Shown: in pieces, positions 12,550 through 19,957 of the stretch
Layout: every line of letters begins with the position of its first letter
Position numbering within the stretch: the first letter of the stretch is position 1
Virus record (IMG/VR): IMGVR_UViG_3300031553_000038
Coordinates: 1-23,090 of that record
Length of the DNA stretch: 23,090 nucleotides
Strand: one strand, 5' to 3'
DNA from: a virus
Program-made: the position numbers and the translations under genes
The notes under the pieces: generated by a model
What the model was told of the DNA's origin: nothing
The model's input: the letters and a program-made list of their open reading frames with translations, nothing else
Databases searched by the model: none

Positions 12550-12876
12550 ATGGCACTAATCAAGAACGGCTACTTCCCAGACACCTACTGGGCAAGTCGA
12601 TACTGGCAGGAAGACTACTGGCCAGAATATGGGCCACCACTTCCAACCTTAATGGAAGATGGCTACTGGAACGTCAGGTACTGGCCTTCCCTCTATTGGC
12701 AAGCGAACTACTGGCCCAAATATGGCACACCAGCAGCCCCCGCCGCACCAACGGCAGCATCAAAACAGGGAATGTATCCCACACGTCGCAGATTTAAACG
12801 CCGCCTCGCCATACGCGATTGGCTGGACGACCCCGAAATTTTAGAGTTACTCACAATATTCATCGAATTAGATTAA
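12550..12876 (+). CDS. Tyr-Trp repeat protein, 108 aa
   Basis: A striking aromatic repeat: YF/YW pairs every five residues (Y13W, Y18W, Y23W), ended by PEYG. The block returns 31 residues later (Y39W, Y44W, Y49W, Y54W, then PKYG). After an Ala/Pro linker (62-72) comes a very basic patch (RRRFKRRLAIRDW) and an acidic C-terminus (LLTIFIELD). Similar YWxxxYW proteins occur in virion operons of tailed phages. A structural or glycan-binding role is possible. No catalytic motif. Confidence 0.65.
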   Translation: MALIKNGYFPDTYWASRYWQEDYWPEYGPPLPTLMEDGYWNVRYWPSLYWQANYWPKYGTPAAPAAPTAASKQGMYPTRRRFKRRLAIRDWLDDPEILELLTIFIELD

Positions 12877-12895
12877 AAAAAAGAGGAAAAAAAGG

Positions 12896-15112
12896 ATGCC
12901 ACCCTACAAAATCAAAGAATCGTTTAGATGGCTCAGCCCAGAATTCACCTACAACGATGCCCCCGGAGACAAAGTGATAATCAGAGGCACAGCACTGTTT
13001 AGCGCAGAAAAATACTTTGACAAAGGCATAAGCCAAAATATGCGACGCTACGTACAAGACGAACTCTTACGAAGTGCTCGTACCCTAAGAGGCGCATACA
13101 TTGATGTTAACCATGAAATGAGTCAATGGGAGGAAACAGGCAAACACGGACGAAAACCCACCCTGAAAGGACATGTACTCTTCGGCGAAGAAGAAGAAGG
13201 CACCATAGAATACGTCGCTGAAGTAAACCACTCTGAGTACACCCAAAAAATACGCGACACCGACAAAGTGAGAAACGGGACACTCTCTGAAGAAGCATAC
13301 ACTAACAAATGGGGCGTAAAACCCCTATTAGGCGTCAGCGTAGACGCAACCTTCAATCACCTACAATGCAAAATTTGTGGACAAAAATTCTATGACCCCA
13401 AAAAATTTGAAGAACACATGATAAATGAAGAACACATAAAAAACTTCAAATGGGAACCACGACAAATCGCCTTTAAAGGTCTCAGCATTGTAGAACCCCC
13501 AGCACAACCCGGAGTAAGTGGGGCAAATTTTGAAATTGTAGAAACAAGCCAAAAAGGCTTTTCACAGTTACTGGAAACGGTAATAAAAACAGCAAAGGAA
13601 AAAGAAACCATGAAAACCGCAGAAAAGAAAGGCGTACCCTACCTAATCAAAGAACAGGACGAAACCCCGCCTGAACCAGAAAAAGACGAGCATGGATGCG
13701 GACCCGACGAAGAATGGGACGGAACAAAATGTGTACCCAAAAAAGAGGAACCCACAGCCACAGAACAGGCAACCCCAGCCCCCAACACAGGCACACAATC
13801 TGAAGGCGAACCAGAAAAGCTAACCTGCCCAGAAGGATTCCACCTAGTCACCGACGATCAAGGCAACCAAACCTGCGAAGCAGACCTGCCGCCCCCGCCA
13901 ATCGACAAACCCACAGCCACAGAAGCAGACGCCAACCCAGTACAACCCGCAGTGTCCACGCAAGTAGCGCCACAAGCAGAAGACGGCGTCGTAGTAACGG
14001 TTACAGACACCCAATCCCCCTGCCCGACTGGACAGCACCGCGACCCAACCACTGGACTATGCATCGCAGACGACGCGGTTGTTGAGCCGCCCCCAAACAT
14101 TGCGACAGAAGCCGTCAAGTTGCCGCGAATCCTAAAACTGGGCGAACCCTTCGCAGGCTACAAGAACATGGATGACTGCATAGCCAAGAACCCTGATAAG
14201 GAAGACCCCGCAGCCTACTGCGCCACCATCATGCGTAAAGTCGAAGGCGACAAAGCAAGCGAAATCAAAGAATCAAAGGACATCTACGAGACACAGCAAA
14301 CTCTCACCAAGAAACTGCAGGAAATCGACACAAGAGGCTACGCAAGAGACGCACAGCTGGCAACATCAATCAACAGCGTCAACCGAGCGGCAGCCGCCAA
14401 CTATAGGCAGGCAGTCAACGTTCTAAACCACGTCAACGCCATAGCAGAAAAAACCCTGACAGACACCAAGAAACTGACCCGAAACGTGGAATCCGCAGCC
14501 AACCATAACCTGCTCGCAGAAACCAAGAAACTGCAAGCCTCAGACACAATGCTGCAGAGCCAAATCAAAGAAGTCACAGCAACATCCACGAAAAACCATG
14601 AGCAACTGCAGAGCCAAATCATAGAGGCAACAGAAGCCGCCACGAAGAGCCTCAAGCAACTGCAGGAGTACACCACAGCCCAAATCAGCAAACTAGCCAC
14701 ATCAGTGGCGAAAGACATGCAGGCTCTCCACAAAGCGAACCCTAAAACACTTAACGAGATGCAACAGTTAAGACATGAGATAGAGGAAACCAAGCAGCTG
14801 GCGACACAACAGAAAAAAGACTTCGAAACCATACTCGCAACCGCAGACAAAACAGTCGAAAACCTGCAGGAACAAGTGAAAACCCTAGAGGAATGGAAGG
14901 CAACCCAAGAGAAGCAACTGACAGAAACCCAAAAGAAAGAAAAAGACAGGAAAACCCAGCAGGACACAATCAAGGAGGCGCTTGAGCCACTGCAAACCCA
15001 AATCAGCAACCTCGAAGCCAAACTGCACGGCAACTTCAAACAAACCCACAAAACCCCGCCAAACGAAGAGTCAGCCGACGACTCAGACCAACTGCCATAC
15101 GACAGCGACTAA
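12896..15112 (+). CDS. Prohead protease fused to scaffold, with C2H2 zinc finger
   Basis: 738 residues; SD GAGGA. Residues about 1-212 are the capsid-maturation protease: catalytic candidates H73 (YIDVNHEM) and S148 (LLGVSVDATF), and the family-typical end GLSIVEPPAQPGVS (195-208). A classical C2H2 finger (C158, C161, H174, H180) is inserted just after the Ser strand. Residues 240-410 are a Pro/Thr/Glu linker with three Cys pairs (C268/C279, C311/C327, C376/C389). Then comes a CIAKNPDKEDPAAYCA motif (428-443), and residues about 455-710 form a long coiled coil typical of a scaffold. It would shape the prohead and then be degraded. The C-terminus is acidic. Confidence 0.85.
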   Translation: MPPYKIKESFRWLSPEFTYNDAPGDKVIIRGTALFSAEKYFDKGISQNMRRYVQDELLRSARTLRGAYIDVNHEMSQWEETGKHGRKPTLKGHVLFGEEEEGTIEYVAEVNHSEYTQKIRDTDKVRNGTLSEEAYTNKWGVKPLLGVSVDATFNHLQCKICGQKFYDPKKFEEHMINEEHIKNFKWEPRQIAFKGLSIVEPPAQPGVSGANFEIVETSQKGFSQLLETVIKTAKEKETMKTAEKKGVPYLIKEQDETPPEPEKDEHGCGPDEEWDGTKCVPKKEEPTATEQATPAPNTGTQSEGEPEKLTCPEGFHLVTDDQGNQTCEADLPPPPIDKPTATEADANPVQPAVSTQVAPQAEDGVVVTVTDTQSPCPTGQHRDPTTGLCIADDAVVEPPPNIATEAVKLPRILKLGEPFAGYKNMDDCIAKNPDKEDPAAYCATIMRKVEGDKASEIKESKDIYETQQTLTKKLQEIDTRGYARDAQLATSINSVNRAAAANYRQAVNVLNHVNAIAEKTLTDTKKLTRNVESAANHNLLAETKKLQASDTMLQSQIKEVTATSTKNHEQLQSQIIEATEAATKSLKQLQEYTTAQISKLATSVAKDMQALHKANPKTLNEMQQLRHEIEETKQLATQQKKDFETILATADKTVENLQEQVKTLEEWKATQEKQLTETQKKEKDRKTQQDTIKEALEPLQTQISNLEAKLHGNFKQTHKTPPNEESADDSDQLPYDSD
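15063..15072 (-). repeat. GACTCTTCGT motif, copy 3 (-)
   Basis: It lies in the last 50 bp of the protease/scaffold gene, encoding NEES on +. Confidence 0.6.
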
Positions 15113-15177
15113 GCCACGTCCTAACTTTTTATCATAATTCTTTCACATTCACCTAAGTTACTTACTCACAGTCACTA

Positions 15178-15211
15178 CCCTAGAAATAGGGCACACCACG
15201 CGAGAAACGTG
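15178..15211 (+). promoter_or_regulatory. Tandem hairpins in the leader of the capsid genes
   Basis: CCCTA-GAAA-TAGGG (15178-15191) is a perfect stem with a GNRA tetraloop. CACG...CGTG (15197-15211) forms a second small stem. Both lie between the scaffold gene and the SD (GGAGG) of the decoration protein gene. An AT-rich box near 15126-15134 could start a transcript near 15158. This leader may stabilise or separately express the high-copy capsid mRNA. Confidence 0.4.
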
Positions 15212-15234
15212 AAAAAAACATTGGAGGAAAAAAC

Positions 15235-15708
15235 ATGGCAGACACAGACAACTGGGAAACACAAGAAGGATACATCTGTCAAGGCAACGTAATCGGATTC
15301 GTTGAACTCGGCACAGCCGCAGTCGCGGGAGAACCCCTAGGCTTCGGCGACCCCGCCGCAAACAAGATAGTCATGAACCTGTACAGCGGCGAAGCCAACG
15401 CAGTAGGCGTCGCCCTCAAAGGCGGAGTCACAGGAGACAAAATCCCCGTCTGCTTCTACGGCGTCGTAAAGATGGTCGCATACAGCACCGTCACCGTCGG
15501 AGCCGCAGTAATCAACAGTGCCACAGCAGGAACAACCATCACCTACGGCAACGTCACCCCACTAACAGCAACAGACACAGGCAACCTCGTCGACGTTCTA
15601 GTCAGCAACAACGGAACAGGCACAGCATTCATTCTCGGCATGGCACTACAGGCAGGAACCACACTAGGAGACGAACTGCTCGTACTGGTAGGCGGCTTCG
15701 GACGCTAA
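15235..15708 (+). CDS. Capsid decoration (cement) protein
   Basis: 157 residues after a strong GGAGG SD. The small Gly/Ala/Val-rich beta protein reads GEPLGFGDPAANKIVMNLYS, then ANAVGVALKGGVTGDKIPVC and a VKMVAYSTVTVGAAV strand. This is the pattern of DUF2190-type head decoration proteins. The position directly before the major capsid genes is the usual one. It would bind the outer surface of the mature capsid and stabilise it. Confidence 0.75.
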   Translation: MADTDNWETQEGYICQGNVIGFVELGTAAVAGEPLGFGDPAANKIVMNLYSGEANAVGVALKGGVTGDKIPVCFYGVVKMVAYSTVTVGAAVINSATAGTTITYGNVTPLTATDTGNLVDVLVSNNGTGTAFILGMALQAGTTLGDELLVLVGGFGR

Positions 15709-15728
15709 ACACAAGGAGATGAACAAAG

Positions 15729-16880
15729 ATGACAATGAACCTGAAAGAAATCCTAGACGCAACCAAACCAAACCGCCAAGCAATCGGACGCTGCATGGAA
15801 CAGACAAAACCGTTCTTCCACCCCGAAGACGCAAGCATCTACACGGGACTTAAACAGCAACAGCAAAACGACATCCAAGAATACCTGACCAAAATCCCAC
15901 TCAAACGGCTAGTCGAAAAACTGGCAAGAGAAGACCCAAGCCTAAAAGAGTACCTCGGACACAGCGGAGCACTAACCACAGGAGCCACAGGAGAAGCAGG
16001 AGCCAACTACCTGCTGCCCGACAAAATCTACGCTGAACTCTTCGAAAACGCAAGATGCGCAGACATCACCCCAATCGTCAGCAACGTCGTAGACACACCC
16101 GGAGCAACACTTAAAATCGACGTAGAAAAAGACGGCACATTCAAGCCCCACTTCGGAGCATCAGGCGGAGAAGCCCCAGACGAAACAATAGAAACCGCGC
16201 AGGGCACCATCACCCCAAGACTCTTCAGCATCAACATAGGCGTAACCAACGAAATGATAGAAGACAGCCTCTTCGACCAGATGGAAACACACGTCAGAAT
16301 CGCAGGCAAAGCCATGGGCGAATGGAGCACCAAAATGTGCCTCTTCCCCATCATGGAAGACCACAGAGGAACAACAACCACATTCAGGGTCGAAGGCGCA
16401 TACAACGGCGTGAACAGCGGAGGCGCAACAACCTTCGACATCTCAGACGTGCTAGAAGCAGAAGGCGCAAACTCAACAGACGGATTCGACACAACACACC
16501 TGATCATACCCCCACACGGACCACAAACGCTATTGCTGGGAGCCGCAGGCTACCCGCACGACTGGACAAAACTGAAAGACGTAGTCAACCTATCCAACAA
16601 CCCCATAGCAAACATCTGCGGAATCGACGTAGTCAGAGTCAAACACATAACCACATCCGACACAAGCGACGAAACAAGCTACATCGCCGGACTCTACGCC
16701 ACAAGCTGGCACGCACTTGCAGTCAACAAAACCTACGGCATCCAAACCGTCAGGAAGCGGTGGCTCAAAATCGAAAACTACAGCGACCCCATCAGAGACT
16801 TGGTCGGCGCAGTCGTATCCGCACGGCAGGGACACCTAGTAGCCTACGCAGACGCATGCTGTGTAATCAACTACGCATAA
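15729..16880 (+). CDS. HK97-fold major capsid protein, copy 1
   Basis: 383 residues; AGGAG SD. The N-terminal helical region (1-75) is a likely delta/scaffold-like arm. LTTGATGEAGANYLLPDKIY (79-98) is the start of the HK97 core. INIGVTNEMIEDSLFDQMET (about 163-182) is the spine-helix entry typical of the fold. The P-domain and A-domain follow, with a late VRKRWLKIENYSDPIRDLVG. It forms the icosahedral shell. It is clearly paralogous to the next gene, sharing the order and wording of these blocks. Confidence 0.88.
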   Translation: MTMNLKEILDATKPNRQAIGRCMEQTKPFFHPEDASIYTGLKQQQQNDIQEYLTKIPLKRLVEKLAREDPSLKEYLGHSGALTTGATGEAGANYLLPDKIYAELFENARCADITPIVSNVVDTPGATLKIDVEKDGTFKPHFGASGGEAPDETIETAQGTITPRLFSINIGVTNEMIEDSLFDQMETHVRIAGKAMGEWSTKMCLFPIMEDHRGTTTTFRVEGAYNGVNSGGATTFDISDVLEAEGANSTDGFDTTHLIIPPHGPQTLLLGAAGYPHDWTKLKDVVNLSNNPIANICGIDVVRVKHITTSDTSDETSYIAGLYATSWHALAVNKTYGIQTVRKRWLKIENYSDPIRDLVGAVVSARQGHLVAYADACCVINYA

Positions 16881-16900
16881 GCGGAGACCTGAATCTCCGC
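16881..16900 (+). terminator. Strong hairpin between the two capsid genes
   Basis: GCGGAGA (16881-16887) pairs perfectly with TCTCCGC (16894-16900) around a 6-nt loop, right after the stop of capsid gene 1. A pyrimidine-rich run (CCCCAACTTCCCCTTTCTT) follows in place of pure T. It could be a partial terminator or a processing/stability element that sets the ratio of the two capsid proteins. Confidence 0.5.
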
Positions 16901-16930
16901 CCCCAACTTCCCCTTTCTTAAACAAAAACA

Positions 16931-16936
16931 TATAAT
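16931..16936 (+). promoter_or_regulatory. Possible TATA box for capsid gene 2
   Basis: TATAAT inside CATATAATTCC, about 32 nt before ATG 16966. The gene also has a GAGGTGA SD (16950-16956), so it can be translated from a read-through transcript too. Confidence 0.3.
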
Positions 16937-16965
16937 TCCTTTAAAAATAGAGGTGAAAAACCAGA

Positions 16966-18090
16966 ATGTTAAACATAAAAGAAGCAGTAGACAAAACGCG
17001 ACCACAACTAGCCAAAACAAAAGAATTCATGGAACAGCACAACTACTTCGACCCCCAACAATGCAACATCTACGCTGGACTCAAACGCAGCACACAACGC
17101 GAACTCTCAGAAACCCTACACAAATGCACGCTCCGCGACCTACTGAAGGGACTAAGCAAACGCGAACTAAAAGGACTCAAAGAGTTTCTGCCAACCGCAG
17201 GCGGACTAACCACAGGATCGCTCGGCACCGCAGGCGCACAGTACCTAGTTCCCACATGGATGAGCCAGAAACTGTACGCAGCAAGCACAGGTACAGACAT
17301 CGTGCCCCTAATCAGCGCAGACGTGTTTGAACCCAGAGGCGGCGACTGCACAGTCCCCATTGGCGTACTAGCCACCCAACAACTAGGCGAAGGAACAGTG
17401 GCACATGAAACAGTCAACGCAGACGCTGCAACAATAAAGCTGGTGAAAATCAGCGCCCCCATAGTCGCAACCAACGAGATGATAGAGGACACCGAGTACG
17501 GCTTAATCGAATGGCACATACAGAAGGCAGGCGAAGCCATGGGACGCACAGGCGGAAACCTAGCCCTCAATGTCCTAAAAACAGCCACAGACGGTTACGG
17601 TACAGTAGTAACTGGAGCGGCAAGTGCTTCTGAAACAAAACCAAACGAAATACTGGATATGTTCGAGGAAGTAAGCCGAGGGGACAGCGTCATCCAACCA
17701 GTCTGCGACACCATGATAATCACTCCAGAAGCATGGAGCCACAGCGCGTCAGGCGTAGAAGTGGCAGGAGGAACAGCAGGAGACTTCTGGAGAGGCGAAC
17801 CAATCACCCAACGAAGTCCCGCACAAGGATTTACCCTTGTCTACCACGGCATGGACACGCTATTCAGTGGATCAACAAGTATATGCACAGGCGGCGGAGG
17901 CGCAGCCATGACAGAATGCAAAACTATAGTGTTCGACAGAAAGCAAGCCATGGTGACTGCACGCAAGAACTGGCTCAGAATCGAAGACTACAGCAACCCA
18001 GTCATGGACTTGGCGGGCGCAATCGTTTCTGGCAGACAGGACAGCGTCACGGTTGTAGACTGCGCGATCGGAGTGGTGACAGAGGCATAA
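16966..18090 (+). CDS. HK97-fold major capsid protein, copy 2
   Basis: 374 residues; GAGGTGA SD. The same plan as the preceding gene: EAVDKTRPQLAKTKEFMEQ versus EILDATKPNRQAIGRCMEQ at the N-terminus, LTTGSLGTAGAQYLVPTWM, ISAPIVATNEMIEDTEYGLI, and KNWLRIEDYSNPVMDLAGAI near the end. Overall divergence is large, so the duplication is old or the two were combined from different viruses. Both look intact. The second copy may form pentamers, a minor part of the shell, or an alternative capsid. Confidence 0.85.
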   Translation: MLNIKEAVDKTRPQLAKTKEFMEQHNYFDPQQCNIYAGLKRSTQRELSETLHKCTLRDLLKGLSKRELKGLKEFLPTAGGLTTGSLGTAGAQYLVPTWMSQKLYAASTGTDIVPLISADVFEPRGGDCTVPIGVLATQQLGEGTVAHETVNADAATIKLVKISAPIVATNEMIEDTEYGLIEWHIQKAGEAMGRTGGNLALNVLKTATDGYGTVVTGAASASETKPNEILDMFEEVSRGDSVIQPVCDTMIITPEAWSHSASGVEVAGGTAGDFWRGEPITQRSPAQGFTLVYHGMDTLFSGSTSICTGGGGAAMTECKTIVFDRKQAMVTARKNWLRIEDYSNPVMDLAGAIVSGRQDSVTVVDCAIGVVTEA

Positions 18091-18127
18091 TTTAATGATG
18101 AACAAACTAAACAAAAGAGGGCATTAA

Positions 18128-18472
18128 ATGAGTTTTCAAGCTAAGGTAGAGTGTCCTCGCTGTCACCAAATCTGGACGCTCCCACAGGGAAGCCCCGGAA
18201 CATACTGCAACTGCCATCTATTCTGTCAGTATGGCACTAAGCCATCTGACTGCAGTTTGACAGATGCGTATTATGAGGGCAACTGGGGCTGGCCCGTGGG
18301 CAGTGACCAGAACCCGAAGGATGAGGGCGCGAAGGTTTGGGAGCGCACCAAGTACTGCAGTGTCCACGAAGTTTATAGCACTAAGGAACCAATTTGGTTG
18401 GAGGTGAACTGGGAAGAATGGTATCAAAAAAGAAGGTTACCAAGAAAGATGCGGGAACTGCAGAAAAGATAG
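18128..18472 (+). CDS. Cys-rich zinc-binding protein, 114 aa
   Basis: AGAGGG SD. CPRC (C9, C12) and YCNCHLFC (C27, C29, C33) suggest one zinc-ribbon site, with C42 and YCSVH (C77, H80) possibly a second. The C-terminus is charged (EEWYQKRRLPRKMRELQKR). The last 55 nt overlap the next gene. The position after the capsid genes is where head-tail connectors usually lie, but the Cys pattern is not that of a connector. Function unknown. Confidence 0.65.
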   Translation: MSFQAKVECPRCHQIWTLPQGSPGTYCNCHLFCQYGTKPSDCSLTDAYYEGNWGWPVGSDQNPKDEGAKVWERTKYCSVHEVYSTKEPIWLEVNWEEWYQKRRLPRKMRELQKR

Positions 18473-18765
18473 TAATGCCAATAGCTTTGGAAGATTCTGA
18501 AATACAGGATGGCGACGTAACACTTCCATTACTTAACGAAGAGTCTACTGATGAAGTTCCTGAAAAAGCAAGCACCGCCAAAACAGAAACCACAGAACAA
18601 CCCGTCGAGGAACCCAAAGTCGCGTTCGTTGACGAAACCACCAAACTGCTCAATCTGCTGGGCGAAGCTCCGTCTGTGCCCCTGATTCTATCGATAGAGG
18701 ACGCGGTCAAGTTCGTTGACAGGTACAGAGTGTGGAAACTGAAAGTCAAGGCAGAAACTGGCTAA
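18418..18765 (+). CDS. Small hypothetical protein with acidic linker, 115 aa
   Basis: ATG 18418 is chosen because GGAGGTGA (18400-18407) is 10 nt upstream; an in-frame TTG at 18394 lacks an SD. The start is basic (MVSKKKVTKKDAG), the middle acidic and Thr/Glu/Pro-rich (LLNEESTDEVPEKASTAKTE), and the C-terminal part has a helix (SIEDAVKFVDRYRVWKLKVK). It overlaps the previous gene by 55 nt. A disordered linker plus a small helical end suggest an assembly or adaptor protein. No family recognised. Confidence 0.6.
   Translation: MVSKKKVTKKDAGTAEKIVMPIALEDSEIQDGDVTLPLLNEESTDEVPEKASTAKTETTEQPVEEPKVAFVDETTKLLNLLGEAPSVPLILSIEDAVKFVDRYRVWKLKVKAETG
18536..18545 (-). repeat. GACTCTTCGT motif, copy 4 (-)
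   Basis: Inside the 115-aa gene, encoding NEES on +, as copy 3 does. Confidence 0.6.
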
Positions 18766-18772
18766 AGAAATC

Positions 18773-18779
18773 TTAAATA
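18773..18779 (+). promoter_or_regulatory. TATA box for the 88-aa gene
   Basis: TTAAATA is centred about 25 nt before ATG 18801. No SD lies between, so a leaderless mRNA is predicted. Confidence 0.5.
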
Positions 18780-18787
18780 CCTAATCC

Positions 18788-18797
18788 ACGAAGAGTC
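18788..18797 (-). repeat. GACTCTTCGT motif, copy 5 (-)
   Basis: It lies three bases before ATG 18801. With copy 6 it forms an 11-bp inverted pair (CACGAAGAGTC...GACTCTTCGTG) that flanks the 88-aa gene. Confidence 0.75.
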
Positions 18798-18800
18798 TAC

Positions 18801-19067
18801 ATGGTGGTGAATCAAAAAGTGACTGAGTTGAGAGCGGCAACAATTGAAGTTTCAGCACGTTGGCTTAAAGACATTTTGCTTGGAGCGAAAAAACCATACA
18901 AATCCAATATTCCAGAAGACATACAAATCTTTGATGTTCACTATGACAGTCGCCGTCATGTTTATAGTTTTGTTGGAATAAGCGACGAATTTGATGTTGT
19001 TCCAGAAGGAATGACTATCCCGTCTTTCATTCCGACTTACGAAATAATAGACGGTGACTCTTCGTGA
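18801..19067 (+). CDS. Hypothetical protein, 88 aa, flanked by inverted motif copies
   Basis: It has its own TATA box and no SD, so it is probably leaderless. The product (MVVNQKVTELRAATIEVSAR, then WLKDILLGAKKPYKSNIPED...) is a small alpha/beta domain with a helix followed by strands (IQIFDVHYDSRRHVYSFVGI). It ends GDSS-stop, encoded by GACTCTTCGTGA, and overlaps the GTG of the glycosyltransferase. Inverted copies of the motif sit at both ends of the gene, as if it were a mobile cassette. AT-rich compared with the next gene. Function unknown. Confidence 0.65.
   Translation: MVVNQKVTELRAATIEVSARWLKDILLGAKKPYKSNIPEDIQIFDVHYDSRRHVYSFVGISDEFDVVPEGMTIPSFIPTYEIIDGDSS
19056..19065 (+). repeat. GACTCTTCGT motif, copy 6 (+)
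   Basis: It spans the stop/start junction of the 88-aa gene and the glycosyltransferase gene. The surrounding 17 nt (GGTGACTCTTCGTGACT) are identical to copy 7. Confidence 0.75.
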
Positions 19068-19918
19068 CTCAGCAAATCGAAAAACAGCCCCAACCACAAA
19101 AACAGAAGCATCCCCGCATCTTCATAGGCATACCTACTGGCCCTCCGAAATTATACAGTACCTACATCATGGTAGCCGCACTCGCAAACCTCGACTACGA
19201 CAACTACGAAATCCACTGGGCAGTCACAGGAGGATACGACAACAAGCTCTTCGGCGACTTCAAACGTAGACTCAAAAAACTCAACGAAGCAGTCAAATGG
19301 CCCGACAACGTCACATGGCACATCCACTACGTGCCACTCAGCAAAAAAGAGCGCATGACCCGATACCAACCCATCCTCAGAAACAAAACAGTCCTCAGAG
19401 ACGCCTTCCTAGACACCGACATCCCCTACTTCCTGCTGCTGGGCGGAGACAACCCTCCCCCACGCAACGCCATCCACAGATTACAGAAAGCCGACGCGGA
19501 CATCAGCATCGGACTCTGCTACCAGCGCCCAAACGTAGACCAGAGATGCGGCACCTACCCGCTTGTGTGGCGCTACGCATGGATGCCGCAGGAGCTAGAG
19601 AAGTTCAAAGACGAGCTTGACCCGCTTGTGCTGGATGAGCTTCGGCTGGCGTGGCTTCACTGCCCCGTCATGATTCCCCTCATGTTCGACCCAAACTGGA
19701 AACGCAAACGGACAGTCTGGGGCATCACAGGCGGCGACGGCTGCGCCCTAATCAAACGCAGGGTGCTGGAGATGATTGACTGGGGCGTCACGCCCGACAA
19801 CGCGTACCACAGCGAAGACATCCACTTCATGACTCTAGCGTTGTGGCACGGCTTCACAACAGCCTGCGCCGTAGACTTGCACATCCCACACTTTGATGCT
19901 GATGGTAAAGCCTACTAA
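19064..19918 (+). CDS. GT-A-type glycosyltransferase (family-2-like)
   Basis: GTG 19064 overlaps the upstream stop; 284 residues. IFIGIPTGPPKLYSTYIMVA (19-38) is the nucleotide-sugar-binding start. FLLLGGDNPPP (123-133) stands where GT-A enzymes have the metal-binding Asp motif. ADISIGLCYQR (145-155) follows. SEDIHF (250-255) matches the late acidic pair (ED) near the catalytic base. There is no TM segment, so the enzyme is cytoplasmic. It probably transfers a sugar to a virion protein, host glycan, DNA base or lipid; the acceptor cannot be told. It is G+C-richer than its neighbours, and it leads a group with radical SAM and methyltransferase genes. Confidence 0.8.
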   Translation: MTQQIEKQPQPQKQKHPRIFIGIPTGPPKLYSTYIMVAALANLDYDNYEIHWAVTGGYDNKLFGDFKRRLKKLNEAVKWPDNVTWHIHYVPLSKKERMTRYQPILRNKTVLRDAFLDTDIPYFLLLGGDNPPPRNAIHRLQKADADISIGLCYQRPNVDQRCGTYPLVWRYAWMPQELEKFKDELDPLVLDELRLAWLHCPVMIPLMFDPNWKRKRTVWGITGGDGCALIKRRVLEMIDWGVTPDNAYHSEDIHFMTLALWHGFTTACAVDLHIPHFDADGKAY

Positions 19919-19925
19919 CAAAGAT

Positions 19926-19933
19926 TTTATATA
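19926..19933 (+). promoter_or_regulatory. TATA box for the second HNH gene
   Basis: TTTATATA is centred about 28 nt before ATG 19958, with no SD between, so the mRNA is likely leaderless. Confidence 0.55.
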
Positions 19934-19957
19934 CAACTTCGCATTGCATTAAATATC

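Noticed and set aside
14401-15051. - strand ORF of 216 aa
   Set aside because: Antisense of the coiled-coil scaffold. The Ser/Cys/Val/Leu-rich composition is the usual shadow of Glu/Lys/Gln/Thr-rich coding.
16322-16921. + strand ORF of 199 aa, Arg/His/Gln-rich
   Set aside because: Frame-shifted shadow of capsid gene 1. Composition is not protein-like and there is no SD.
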